Position numbers and translations under genes: made by a program
The notes under the pieces: generated by a model
Databases searched by the model: none
The model's input: only the letters and a program-made list of their open reading frames with translations
Told to the model about the DNA's origin: nothing
Shown: in pieces, positions 44,813-54,206 of the stretch
Numbering within the stretch: position 1 is the first letter of the stretch
Layout of the letters: the number at the start of each line of letters is the position of its first letter
Source of the DNA: Sunxiuqinia sp965372405
Lineage (GTDB): Bacteria > Bacteroidota > Bacteroidia > Bacteroidales > Prolixibacteraceae
Assembly: GCA_965372405.1 (NCBI GenBank)
Contig: CBDVCE010000005.1
Span: 1-64,000 of the forward strand
Direction: 5' to 3'
DNA length: 64,000 bases

Positions 44813-46777
44813 ATGAATTTGAAAAAAATAAATACTAAAATAGCTCTAATAGCAATCACGTTCTTAGCAGTTCTCTCTGGATGTAGTTCATTTACCAATC
44901 AGAACAACCAATGGAAAATATTTTCACCCAATAGTGAAATTAAAGTTGACTTGACTTTAGATAGTTTAGAAAGGCCAGTCTATTCCGTTTATTTAAATGA
45001 AACACTTGTAATTTCCCCTTCAATATTGGGTATTGATCTTGAAGATAAAACACAACAATTCACAAGAAATCTGTCATTTGTTGAATCAAAGGAATCAGTT
45101 GTAAACGACAATTATACAATGATAAGTGGCAAAAAAAGCCAAAATTCATATAGTGCAAATAAAAGCATATTTTCATTAGAAAACGGTTCTGGAAATAGCA
45201 TTGATATTATTTTCCAGGTGAGTAATAATGGGGTGGCTTTCCGATACCAATTGTTTAATGCGAATGAAGCAAAAGTAAAAACTGAGACTAGTGAATTTAA
45301 TCTTTCTGGTGAATCATTATCATGGATACAAGACTTTGAAAAGGTAGGATATTCCTATGCATACGAAATGTTTTATCCTGAAAGGAAGTTAGACACTTTA
45401 AAACACAAAAAATATTTGTTGCCGGGATTATTTCATACGCCAGATAAGAACTGGGTGTTTATTTGCGATGCCTCAATTGATGAAAATTATGCTGCATGTG
45501 AGCTCAACTACAAAGGAGACGGGAAACTGGCTGTTCAGCTTCCTAATCACACATTCGAGTATAAAGAGTGGATGAAAAACACTTGGCAAGAGCTTTTGTA
45601 TAAGGACGCATCAGTTATAACTGCACCTGCAAATCTGCTCACACCATGGAGGGCAATAATTTTAAGTAATGAGCTTGGTGATATAGTTGAATCCAACCTG
45701 ATTGAAGATTTAAGTACTCCATCAATAATTAAAGATCAATCTTGGATTGATCCAGGTGTAGGCGTTTTCCCATGGTGGGGTTATACGCTGGCAAACGATG
45801 ATCCTGAATTGCTGAAAAAATATATTGATGCAGCTGCAGAAATGAACTGGAAATACCTGGAGTTTGATATTGGACTACTTGGCAATAATGGAGGACATGC
45901 AGCAAATTTCTGGAGAGAAATAGATTATGTGCCGGAGGTAATCAATTATGCAAAGGAAAAAGGAATTAAAGTTATTGGTTGGGACGAACGAAAAAGTTTG
46001 GATACCCGGGAGAAAAGAGATGACATCTTCAGTATTTATAAGAAATGGGGAGTCGCCGGAATAAAAATGGACTTTATAAATAGTGATAAACAAGAAGCCA
46101 TGAAGTGGTATAAAGAAGCAACGGCTCATGCTGCTGAGTACGAGCTGATGGTTAGTTTTCATGGATCAATAACACCCAGAGGATTGCGCCGCACATTACC
46201 AAACATCATGACTTATGAAGGTGTTCGGGGCGGAGAATTCTATAAGTTTGAGGCAGATAATAGAATACCAAATCCTACACACAATTGCACCCTTCCATTC
46301 ACACGAAACATAACTGGTCCAATGGATTATACGCCTACTTGTTTTTCTACGAATCGCAGAAAGTCGACCTATGCACATGAGCTGGCTACAGCATTTGTTT
46401 ATGAATCGGGTTGGGTAAATATGGCTGATAAACCTGAAGCATTTCTTAATTCAAAGGCCAAAGGATTGTTGCAAAATTTAAGTGCTGCATGGGATGACAT
46501 TCATTTCATTGAAGGATATCCGGGTGAATATTGCTGTTTGGCTCGCCGCAAAGGAAATGATTGGTTTATAGCGGCAATTAATTCGAATAAAGACCGACAA
46601 ATTGAAATCAACTTTGACTTCTTGTCAGGCAAAAACTATGAAGCCAAAATTTATACGGATGACAAGAAGGATGGATTATTTATAAAGGAAATGACAATAT
46701 CAGCAAAAACAACTGAGAAGTTTGATCTGTATCGGAATGGTGGATTTGTCATTCAAATTACAGAAGAAACGAATTAA
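44813..46777 (+). CDS. GH97 retaining alpha-glycosidase, lipoprotein
   Basis: The frame extends to a TTG at 44804, but ATG 44813 gives a proper lipoprotein signal (LSGC) and 654 residues. GH97 features are DPGVGVFPWWGYTLAND, KYLEFDIGLLGN, AGIKMDFINSD, SFHGSITPRGLRRTLPN, YEGVRGGEFYKFE and GPMDYTPTCFS. Asp420 in IKMDF matches the nucleophile of retaining GH97 members (alpha-galactosidase type), and Glu475 in GGEF matches the acid/base. It therefore looks like an active retaining enzyme, probably an alpha-galactosidase, in contrast to the divergent GH97 at 38795. It follows paralogue 2 by 20 bp and precedes a metallophosphoesterase. Confidence 0.9.
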   Translation: MNLKKINTKIALIAITFLAVLSGCSSFTNQNNQWKIFSPNSEIKVDLTLDSLERPVYSVYLNETLVISPSILGIDLEDKTQQFTRNLSFVESKESVVNDNYTMISGKKSQNSYSANKSIFSLENGSGNSIDIIFQVSNNGVAFRYQLFNANEAKVKTETSEFNLSGESLSWIQDFEKVGYSYAYEMFYPERKLDTLKHKKYLLPGLFHTPDKNWVFICDASIDENYAACELNYKGDGKLAVQLPNHTFEYKEWMKNTWQELLYKDASVITAPANLLTPWRAIILSNELGDIVESNLIEDLSTPSIIKDQSWIDPGVGVFPWWGYTLANDDPELLKKYIDAAAEMNWKYLEFDIGLLGNNGGHAANFWREIDYVPEVINYAKEKGIKVIGWDERKSLDTREKRDDIFSIYKKWGVAGIKMDFINSDKQEAMKWYKEATAHAAEYELMVSFHGSITPRGLRRTLPNIMTYEGVRGGEFYKFEADNRIPNPTHNCTLPFTRNITGPMDYTPTCFSTNRRKSTYAHELATAFVYESGWVNMADKPEAFLNSKAKGLLQNLSAAWDDIHFIEGYPGEYCCLARRKGNDWFIAAINSNKDRQIEINFDFLSGKNYEAKIYTDDKKDGLFIKEMTISAKTTEKFDLYRNGGFVIQITEETN

Positions 46778-46795
46778 GAAATTCAAATTAGAAAA

Positions 46796-47986
46796 ATGAG
46801 AATATTTAATTTGATAATAGCATTTTTAGTAATCATAGCACCACTTTCTTGCCAATCAAAAGATTTGAATGAAGAAGAAAGCTGGACTTTTGTTAGCATG
46901 CCAGACTTCCTGAATGTGGATTGTGATTACCCGCAGCCCGGTTGGGAAGATGCTCTTTCATATATCTTAAATTCTGTGAAGAATGAAAATCCTGATTTTC
47001 TTTTAGTGCCTGGCGATATCGTAATGGGACACTGGGATGATACCATGCTAAAAAATAGTCAAACACTAAATTGGAATAATGCTGACACCATTGCAAAATA
47101 TTCTGAAAGATATTATTCAGCGTGGAAACAGAGGATGGATGATCAGGGGTTAAAGTATTATACATCGATAGGTGATCATGAGATTGGTGATAATCCGTGG
47201 CAAAAACCAAAGAAAATTGATGCAGTTAAACATTACAAAAATGCATTTGCCAAGCATATGAAAATGCCAACAAATGGGCCTGATCATATGAAAGGAACCG
47301 CTTTTTGGTGGAAACATAAAAATGTATTGTTTATTTCAGTAGATGTTTTTGAAGAAGGCAATAGTAATCAGGGATCAATAAAAGCAGGAGTGACAGGTAG
47401 GCAGCTGGAATGGCTAGAGAAGGTTCTTGATAACAATAAAGATGTGGATCATAAAATTGTGATGGGTCATGCACCAGTTCTAGGACCTGTTCGCAAGTGG
47501 AGCTCCAGTGGATTAATGATTTCAGAAGGACGTGATTCTGAATTTTGGCAAACCATGAAAGCCAACAATGTTGATGCTTATTTATGTGGAGAAGTGCATG
47601 CCATTACCTGTAAGGAACGCGATGGAATTATGCAGGTTGCACATGGAGGTTTAATCGGCTACAATACCCGCACCAATTATATGGTGGTAAAAGTTTCAAA
47701 GGATAAAATCGATTTGGAGATCAAAGAAATTGAAATGCTTCCAAGCGGAAAACATCTTTGGCAAATGGGCAATAATCGTCCGCTGGAAAAGGTAACTATC
47801 ACCGATGAAAAAAAGGAAAAAGGATTTTATCCAGTTGGCATTGCTACCATTGATAAAACCAATGGCAAACAGTTTATAAATCGTAAAGGTTATTTTCTGA
47901 AAGAACATGAGGAAAGTAATGAACGTGGAGTACCGGTTTTCAGAGATACATTTCAGGAACCACAGAAAATAATAGTAGTTGAATAA
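46796..47986 (+). CDS. Calcineurin-like metallophosphoesterase, lipoprotein
   Basis: This 396-residue protein (lipobox LSC, Cys19) has the metallophosphoesterase fold. Metal-site motifs appear in order as SMPDFLNVD (first motif, with D-x-L in place of the usual D-x-H), VPGDIVMGHWD, SIGDHEIGD (GNHE variant), VMGHAPV and LCGEVHA (GxVH with Glu for the first His). The pattern keeps most ligands but is atypical, closer to purple-acid-phosphatase-like outliers. Its presence among glycosidases suggests removal of a phosphate or phosphodiester from the glycan or from a glycerol-phosphate substituent; that is inference. It follows GH97 by 18 bp and is in the same operon. Confidence 0.82.
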   Translation: MRIFNLIIAFLVIIAPLSCQSKDLNEEESWTFVSMPDFLNVDCDYPQPGWEDALSYILNSVKNENPDFLLVPGDIVMGHWDDTMLKNSQTLNWNNADTIAKYSERYYSAWKQRMDDQGLKYYTSIGDHEIGDNPWQKPKKIDAVKHYKNAFAKHMKMPTNGPDHMKGTAFWWKHKNVLFISVDVFEEGNSNQGSIKAGVTGRQLEWLEKVLDNNKDVDHKIVMGHAPVLGPVRKWSSSGLMISEGRDSEFWQTMKANNVDAYLCGEVHAITCKERDGIMQVAHGGLIGYNTRTNYMVVKVSKDKIDLEIKEIEMLPSGKHLWQMGNNRPLEKVTITDEKKEKGFYPVGIATIDKTNGKQFINRKGYFLKEHEESNERGVPVFRDTFQEPQKIIVVE

Positions 47987-48017
47987 TAGTTTGAGTAAAC
48001 AAATTAAGATAAACGTT

Positions 48018-50435
48018 ATGAGCCAGCAGAGAAGAACAATAAAATATATAGTTCCTCTAATCTTTTGTTGTATCAGTATAATAACTGTATGCGCCCAGCA
48101 AGCCGACACAGACATCTCAAATAGTTCTGTAATTGTTAGATTTGATAGTGAAAATGGTACCTTTTCTGTTTTAAATAAAAAGGATTCTCAAGAAAGCATA
48201 CGGAATGCAATTTTTAAATTGAACCAGTATGTTTCTACAAGAGAAGGAGCAGTTAATTCGGTTGAGATAAAGAATTCAGGAAAAACAAAGACACTGATTG
48301 TTACCAATTCGCTTGAAGGAGAACCTACTCTTTTATTTAAAGCAGAACTGGAATTGAATGAAAATTTCGTAGTTCTTTCTACTGGAATATTAAATAGCAC
48401 GGATGAAAATTTGCGTCTAATGAGTTTTAGTGTTCTTGAAGGTGAAATATTTCCAGAATTAAAGGAAAGAAGCAATGTGAAAATTGTGGATGGAAACGCT
48501 GGTGGTGGAAAAACTAAAGTTACTGATAGTGCAAATTTCAATTGCTACAATAATGCCTTAATTACTTTTAAAAATAATGAGAAACGCTATACACTTGTTG
48601 CAGGCGGAATTAGTTATCAGGATTTTGAGAAAAAGATAGAAATAAAGGATCATAAGCATCTTAAAGTGTTTGCCGATGACTATGTTGGTAAATTGGTTTT
48701 ATCAGGTGAAACTTACTGGGCGAGTAACGATAAATTTTACCTCGACATATTAACTTCAAATCCTTTCCATGCTTTGGAGAAATATGGTTTTGCCCTTCGT
48801 GCATATCAGAATGTGAAGCTTAATCATTACACGTTCCCCTCGGTTTGTATGTGGTATGTAAATTTTGATCACTACGGGGGTAAAACCGGAGTAAACGATA
48901 GTCCTGGAGTAGTTGAGGAGATGAGACGAATAAAAGAAAGTGGCTTCCTGAATTACAGTGGGACAGCGGCTGTGCGTCTGGTACCTGACAACTATGGTTA
49001 CAACAATCAGCAAAGTTGGTGGGATAATGAACACTACAGCAAGTTGGGAAGTCCATTTCATACAGAGGTAAAGGGGGGGCATCTTAAAGCTCCGTACGAA
49101 ACACTGGCGAAATTAGGAAAAGCTGTAACTTCATTGGGAGGACTTCCATTATTATACTTTCAAAGCAATTGGCGTAGCGAAGATTACGCAGCCCAACATC
49201 CAGACCAAATGTTATTCAATAAAAGTTATGCAAGAAGAGATGATCCATTCTCAACAGAAGAAATTAAACCGGAAATGCATGTTGCAATTCATCCTCCATG
49301 TGAAGCGAGAAATCGGAAATATTATGGACACGATTATACGGATATTAATTTTTCAAAACACATGAAAGAGGTTTACTCAGGAATGGGGAAATCGAAGATC
49401 GCCGGATTGATGTACGATTATCCATGGAGTGGTTGGGCTGATAAAGGCGGAATGGATGATACTACAATAACAGCCACTGCGAATTACCGTAGAATGTACC
49501 AACTTGCAAAACAGGGATTAGGGAAAGTCTCCTGGGTGCATGAGCGAAATATTGAATACCCCAGCGACGTATCACTTGGGTTGGTAGATTCTCAGCGTAC
49601 AATGTGGGATAACGATAAACTCACACCTGGTTCAGTAACAAAAAGTGGATTGAGGTGGTATAAAAATCGGGTGGTTATAAGTTATGATGCTGATGCTAAA
49701 AACTTACTAACTGAAAGTAAAGATGAACTCCGAAAAATACTAACCATGTCATATGTTACAACTGGTAGGTTATTGCTGGGTGTAAGTTTTGGTGCAATGA
49801 GCAAAGAAACGATTCATGATCTGTCTCGGATTTATCCATTTCATTCAAAGCCTCAAAGTGCCCGACCTATTGATGCATTTGTAAATGAGATTCCAGAAAT
49901 TTATGATTTTCAGGTTAACGATGACTGGCATCAACTAACTCTTTACAATACTGATTCGGACAATAAATTTGAGATTAAAGTTGCTCTTTCAGGAGAACAG
50001 GCAGATGGGAAATTGGGTTTAAATCCTGAAGAAGAGTATTATGCATATGATTTTTGGAATGATGAATTTGCCGGGAAACTGAATGGAACCGGAGAATTAA
50101 AACAAACCCTTCGTCCTGATGAAGCCAGAATGCTATCCATCAGAAAAGTACAATCTAATCCACAGGTAATCTCAACAAACAGACACATTATGCAGGGCAT
50201 GTTGGATTTAAGCGATTGCAAATGGAATAGTAAAAAGAAGAAACTTACCGGGACTTCTAAAGTTGTTGGGAATGATCAATATGTCATTGTAATTGCGACT
50301 AATGGATACAATTCAAAAATGGCAAAAACATCTGATGGAAAATGTAAAATTGAAAAAACCGATAAGAACCTGATAAAACTAATTATCGATGCTAAAACCA
50401 ATCAATCTATTGATTGGTGTGTGAGCTTTAGATGA
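48018..50435 (+). CDS. Secreted TIM-barrel glycosidase-like protein (paralogue 3)
   Basis: An upstream TTG (47979) overlaps the previous gene, so I take ATG 48018 (MSQQRRTIKYIVP...), giving 805 residues and a signal peptide ending near CAQQ. It is paralogous to the proteins at 36182 and 42324: FPSVCMWYVNFDHYGG, NNQQSWWDNEHYS, LLYFQSNWRSEDYA, and KIAGLMYDYPWSG with candidate nucleophile Asp467. The C-terminus has YAYDFWNDEFAG and STNRHIMQGMLDLSDCKW. The 3' segment 50214-50257 is identical in DNA to paralogue 2. Unlike the other two, it is followed not by a GH97 but by a GH2, with a 4-bp ATGA overlap. Confidence 0.65.
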   Translation: MSQQRRTIKYIVPLIFCCISIITVCAQQADTDISNSSVIVRFDSENGTFSVLNKKDSQESIRNAIFKLNQYVSTREGAVNSVEIKNSGKTKTLIVTNSLEGEPTLLFKAELELNENFVVLSTGILNSTDENLRLMSFSVLEGEIFPELKERSNVKIVDGNAGGGKTKVTDSANFNCYNNALITFKNNEKRYTLVAGGISYQDFEKKIEIKDHKHLKVFADDYVGKLVLSGETYWASNDKFYLDILTSNPFHALEKYGFALRAYQNVKLNHYTFPSVCMWYVNFDHYGGKTGVNDSPGVVEEMRRIKESGFLNYSGTAAVRLVPDNYGYNNQQSWWDNEHYSKLGSPFHTEVKGGHLKAPYETLAKLGKAVTSLGGLPLLYFQSNWRSEDYAAQHPDQMLFNKSYARRDDPFSTEEIKPEMHVAIHPPCEARNRKYYGHDYTDINFSKHMKEVYSGMGKSKIAGLMYDYPWSGWADKGGMDDTTITATANYRRMYQLAKQGLGKVSWVHERNIEYPSDVSLGLVDSQRTMWDNDKLTPGSVTKSGLRWYKNRVVISYDADAKNLLTESKDELRKILTMSYVTTGRLLLGVSFGAMSKETIHDLSRIYPFHSKPQSARPIDAFVNEIPEIYDFQVNDDWHQLTLYNTDSDNKFEIKVALSGEQADGKLGLNPEEEYYAYDFWNDEFAGKLNGTGELKQTLRPDEARMLSIRKVQSNPQVISTNRHIMQGMLDLSDCKWNSKKKKLTGTSKVVGNDQYVIVIATNGYNSKMAKTSDGKCKIEKTDKNLIKLIIDAKTNQSIDWCVSFR

Positions 50436-53410
50436 TAACCAAAAACACGATTACTATGTCAACAAAATTCTTTCAAATTGCTCTCATTCTAGGAGTGCTC
50501 TGTTTCTCATGCTCAGAGGCAAAACTTACAGTCAATACAGAGGTTAGCGGAGTTCAAGATCCGGTAATAAGTTTAAACGGCAGTTGGAAATTCAACATGA
50601 CTCCACCAGATAAATTCTGGAAGTCTGATGTTGATTTTTCTGCCTGGGATAACATTGAAGTTCCCGGCGAATGTCAAATGCAGGGCTTTGCGATTAAGCA
50701 TGATCAGCCTTACGTTTATAAAAAGGAGTTTGCGATTCCTAAAGATTTCGAAGGCAAAGAAATTCAACTTAACTTTTACGGGGTATACAGTTATGCCCGG
50801 GTTTGGGTAAACGGTCAGTTTGTACGAGAACACTATGGTGGTTTTACAAAATGGACTTGTGATATAAGCAGCTTTATAAAAGCAGGTGAGAATGCAATTT
50901 TGACTGTTGAAATTGTTGATCGTGCAGATGATGTCTCGTATGGAAGCGGTTATGCCAAACATCAAATTGGCGGGATTTTACGCGATATAGTTTTAACTGC
51001 TTTACCAAAAACTCATTTTCAGAAATTGCACTTTGAGACATTGCTCGACGACAATTATCAGGATACAGAATTGAAAATAAATTATAAGCTAAGTACCAAT
51101 TCCGCATCAGAAATAAAAGTAGAATTATTTGATGCACAGAATAAATTGGCTGGCAAGCTTAATGAGTCAGAACCTGGACAATTGGGTGAACTTACTCTCA
51201 ACGTAAAAAATCCTTTAAAGTGGGATGCTGAACACCCTAATTTGTACACCGTTGTTACTTCTCTAATGGAAGATGGGAAAGAGATTTTGAAAACCTCTGA
51301 AAAGATTGGTTTTCGTGAAGTAGTGGTTGATGGTAACAAACTATTGGTAAACGGAAAATCAGTAAAACTAAGAGGAGCTTGCCGCCACGATATTCACCCA
51401 ACTTTGGGGAGAATGACCACTGCTGAATATGATCTGAAAGATGTTCTGCTGGCCAAAGAATGTAACATGAACTTTATTCGGACTTCACACTATCCACCGT
51501 CTGAGAAGTTTCTGGATTATTGTGATGAATATGGAATTTACGTAGAAGATGAAACTGCAGTATGTTTTGTAGGTTCTCACCGTACTGAAGCATATAAAGC
51601 AAGTGGTGCATCACAAACCGATCCTGAATTTACAGGCAGGTATCTTTCTCAACTGGAAGAAATGGTTCAAAATCATCGAAATCATCCAAGCATTATTATT
51701 TGGTCAATTGGCAACGAGAATTCCTTTGGAAATAATTTTGTTGAATCGTACAAGTGGGTGAAAGCTAATGACACAAGCCGTCCGGTAATTTATAGTTATC
51801 CCGGACAAGTGCCAGACAGCTTGCAAATTTTTGAGATTGCCAGTATGCACTATCCGGATTGGCAGGGCAATCTGGAACAATACGGAATTAAGTCGAACAA
51901 GTTTGGCTACGAAGAAATGCCAATGCTTTATGATGAGTGGGCGCATGTTGCGTGTTATAATAATCCGACATTACAATATGATCCCAATGTTCGAAACTTC
52001 TGGGGGCAAAGCCTCGACAGCATGTGGACGAACGTTTTTAACTCTGATGGCGGCTTAGGTGGAGCTATTTGGTGTATGCTTGATGAAACTTTTATGCTTC
52101 CAGAAGAGCTTGAAGGCTTTAATGAATGGTGGGGAATACTTGATAAGAATGTTATTCCATCAACATATTTGGGTCCTTGTGTAGGTTATGGGGAATGGGG
52201 AATTATTGATACATGGAGGAGAAAAAAACCGGAATTCTGGACAACTAAGAAAGCTTATTCTCCAACTAAAATTCTGAAAAAAGAGGATGATAATTTCAAA
52301 TCAGGTGAAGAAATTATCCTACCAGTTCAAAATAGGTTTGATCATACCAACTTTTCTGAATTGAAGATTCTTTGGAAATATGGTAATCAATCTGGAGAAA
52401 TAAGAAATACCAATATTGAACCGCACAATTATGGTGAGCTTATTATTCCTGCAAATAACTGGGATTGCGATACAAAATTAAACATTCAATTCTTCCAAAA
52501 CGATACGTCTCTAGTGGATGAATACAACATTCAATTAGGTGCAAAAAAGATTGAATTACCATCGGTTTCGTCAGGCAATATTAAGATGGAAGAGCTAAAT
52601 AATAGTGTCACATTTTCAGGTAAAAACTTTACAGTTGAGTTAAATAAGCAAAGCGGATTATTGCAGAATTTGATATCAGGAACTGATACTTTATTAAAAT
52701 CAGGACCTCATGTGAACTTGAAAATTCAGGGAAAACGTGTTCAGTATTCAACCATTGAAATGGACGATTATGCTACCAACTGGAAGAGTAGTAAACTTAG
52801 TCATGAGATTGAAGATGGAATTCTAAACATCTATACCGAAGGGACATATGACAGTATCTCTACATCTTTCCACATTCAAATTGATGAAGAAGGAGTGCTT
52901 TTAGTTAATTATAAACTGACTGAAATTCCTGAAGGAAAAGGAGTTCAGGAATCAGGAATAAAGTTCATTGCTGGGAATCAATTTAACCAGCTGGCTTGGA
53001 ATCGAGAATCTTATTTTACTGCTTACCCTGAAGGAGATATAGGAAGTTCTCAAGGGATTGTAGACCTGAATAACAAACCGCCAATGAAGTATCGCGAACC
53101 CTTAAATCACAACTGGGAATTGGATACAAAAGGCTATTATTATCACGGCTTAGATGTTGAACTTCCATATGCAAATATCGTTCGATCACTGAAAGAAAAT
53201 ATATTCAGCTATCAACTGGCAACTCAATCAAGTAATATTCGGGTATTAAACGATGGAAAACAGGCTTGTCGTTTTGATAAAATTGATGGTGAAAACATTT
53301 TATTAATAAATGACCAATGGGATTATTCAAGTCTGCTATGGGGTAATTATATGAAGCAAATTAAATCTGAAAAGGAGTCAGAAGGCAACGTGATTTTGTT
53401 GTGCAACTAG
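50432..53410 (+). CDS. GH2 beta-galactosidase-like enzyme, lipoprotein
   Basis: This 992-residue GH2 enzyme has the full five-domain plan. A jelly-roll sugar-binding domain (SLNGSWKFNM, GVYSYARVWVNGQFV) and Ig-like domain precede a TIM barrel (LRGACRHDIHPTLGRM, FIRTSHYPPSEKFLDYCDEY). The acid/base is Glu429 (SIGNENSFG) and the nucleophile Glu502 (LYDEWAHV), and a C-terminal beta-galactosidase small chain-like domain follows. The signal has lipobox FSC. The start is either 50432, which overlaps the stop of the previous gene by ATGA, or 50456, which gives a tidier signal (MSTKFFQIA...). The likely activity is exo-beta-galactosidase or a related exo-beta-glycosidase. It ends the AraC-headed locus, with a terminator 23 bp later. 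Confidence 0.93.
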   Translation: MITKNTITMSTKFFQIALILGVLCFSCSEAKLTVNTEVSGVQDPVISLNGSWKFNMTPPDKFWKSDVDFSAWDNIEVPGECQMQGFAIKHDQPYVYKKEFAIPKDFEGKEIQLNFYGVYSYARVWVNGQFVREHYGGFTKWTCDISSFIKAGENAILTVEIVDRADDVSYGSGYAKHQIGGILRDIVLTALPKTHFQKLHFETLLDDNYQDTELKINYKLSTNSASEIKVELFDAQNKLAGKLNESEPGQLGELTLNVKNPLKWDAEHPNLYTVVTSLMEDGKEILKTSEKIGFREVVVDGNKLLVNGKSVKLRGACRHDIHPTLGRMTTAEYDLKDVLLAKECNMNFIRTSHYPPSEKFLDYCDEYGIYVEDETAVCFVGSHRTEAYKASGASQTDPEFTGRYLSQLEEMVQNHRNHPSIIIWSIGNENSFGNNFVESYKWVKANDTSRPVIYSYPGQVPDSLQIFEIASMHYPDWQGNLEQYGIKSNKFGYEEMPMLYDEWAHVACYNNPTLQYDPNVRNFWGQSLDSMWTNVFNSDGGLGGAIWCMLDETFMLPEELEGFNEWWGILDKNVIPSTYLGPCVGYGEWGIIDTWRRKKPEFWTTKKAYSPTKILKKEDDNFKSGEEIILPVQNRFDHTNFSELKILWKYGNQSGEIRNTNIEPHNYGELIIPANNWDCDTKLNIQFFQNDTSLVDEYNIQLGAKKIELPSVSSGNIKMEELNNSVTFSGKNFTVELNKQSGLLQNLISGTDTLLKSGPHVNLKIQGKRVQYSTIEMDDYATNWKSSKLSHEIEDGILNIYTEGTYDSISTSFHIQIDEEGVLLVNYKLTEIPEGKGVQESGIKFIAGNQFNQLAWNRESYFTAYPEGDIGSSQGIVDLNNKPPMKYREPLNHNWELDTKGYYYHGLDVELPYANIVRSLKENIFSYQLATQSSNIRVLNDGKQACRFDKIDGENILLINDQWDYSSLLWGNYMKQIKSEKESEGNVILLCN

Positions 53411-53432
53411 AGATTTTCAAAAAGAATAATCG

Positions 53433-53465
53433 AAGGGTGTGTCATTTATTTGGCACACCTTTTTT
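53433..53465 (+). terminator. Rho-independent terminator after GH2
   Basis: AAGGGTGTGTC pairs with GGCACACCTT and six T follow. It lies between the converging GH2 and ECF genes and faces the plus strand. Confidence 0.8.
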
Positions 53466-53471
53466 CAAAAC

Positions 53472-54050
53472 CTAAACAAACATTTCAAAAAACAACAAAG
53501 CCACAAAGCCAGATTCCTTAAGTTTGGTTTTAATGAATCGTTTTGCTTTTGATTTGTGGTCTTCAACAGTTTTTACTGAAATTTTTAATTCTTCAGCAAT
53601 GTCCTTGTTGCTAAGTCCTTTTTCTTTACTCAGTTTGAAAATACGTTTTCTTTGCTCAGGAAGTTCTTCAATTAATTCCTGTATTTTGCTATAAAGCACT
53701 TCATAATCATATTGATCTTCGGTATCGTCTTGAGATAAAACAACAGTATTCCGAAGATGCTCCAGATAATTTTTTTCTTGCGCTTTTTTTCTGAATATGG
53801 ATATTACAGAGTTTTTGGTAATGGTAAATAAATAGGCCTCCAGGTTTGTGTCGTTTTTAATGTTTTGGCGTTTGTCCCATACATTGATAAAAACATTTTG
53901 AACAACATCAAGCGAGTCCGCTTCTGTCTTTAAATATGAAAAAGCAAAATTGTAAAGTTTACCGCTGAAAATTTCATACAATTTATTAATTGCAGTTTTA
54001 TCGTCTGATTTAAACTGCTTTATAAGTGTTCTTTCCTCGGCTCTATTCAT
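53472..54050 (-). CDS. ECF-type RNA polymerase sigma-70 factor
   Basis: This 192-residue ECF sigma factor lies on the minus strand. Sigma-2 shows LYEIFSGKLYNFAFSYLKTE and VVQNVFINVWDKRQNI, and sigma-4 shows RKRIFKLSKEKGLSNKDIAE with KISVKTVEDHKSKAKRF. It is read away from its probable anti-sigma gene at 54207, with only 156 bp between the two starts. That differs from the co-directional ECF-FecR order in the first two loci and means the two promoters share one control region. It converges on the GH2 terminator. Confidence 0.92.
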   Translation of the reverse strand: MNRAEERTLIKQFKSDDKTAINKLYEIFSGKLYNFAFSYLKTEADSLDVVQNVFINVWDKRQNIKNDTNLEAYLFTITKNSVISIFRKKAQEKNYLEHLRNTVVLSQDDTEDQYDYEVLYSKIQELIEELPEQRKRIFKLSKEKGLSNKDIAEELKISVKTVEDHKSKAKRFIKTKLKESGFVALLFFEMFV

Positions 54051-54206
54051 CCTATGCTTTTATTAACATGACAAATATAGAAAAAGTTGATTTATGATCT
54101 ATAACATTGTTATTCTTTGAGATTTTTCAGAATTTTAAAAAAAAATCGAAAGAGGAGCAGGGGTTTATATTGTCTTGTGCGTTGTACCCAATATAAGAGT
54201 AGGAAT

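Noticed and set aside
54117..54206. Upstream TTG extension of the third FecR
   Set aside because: The 30 added residues are strongly basic and unlike FecR N-termini, and ATG 54207 restores normal length.
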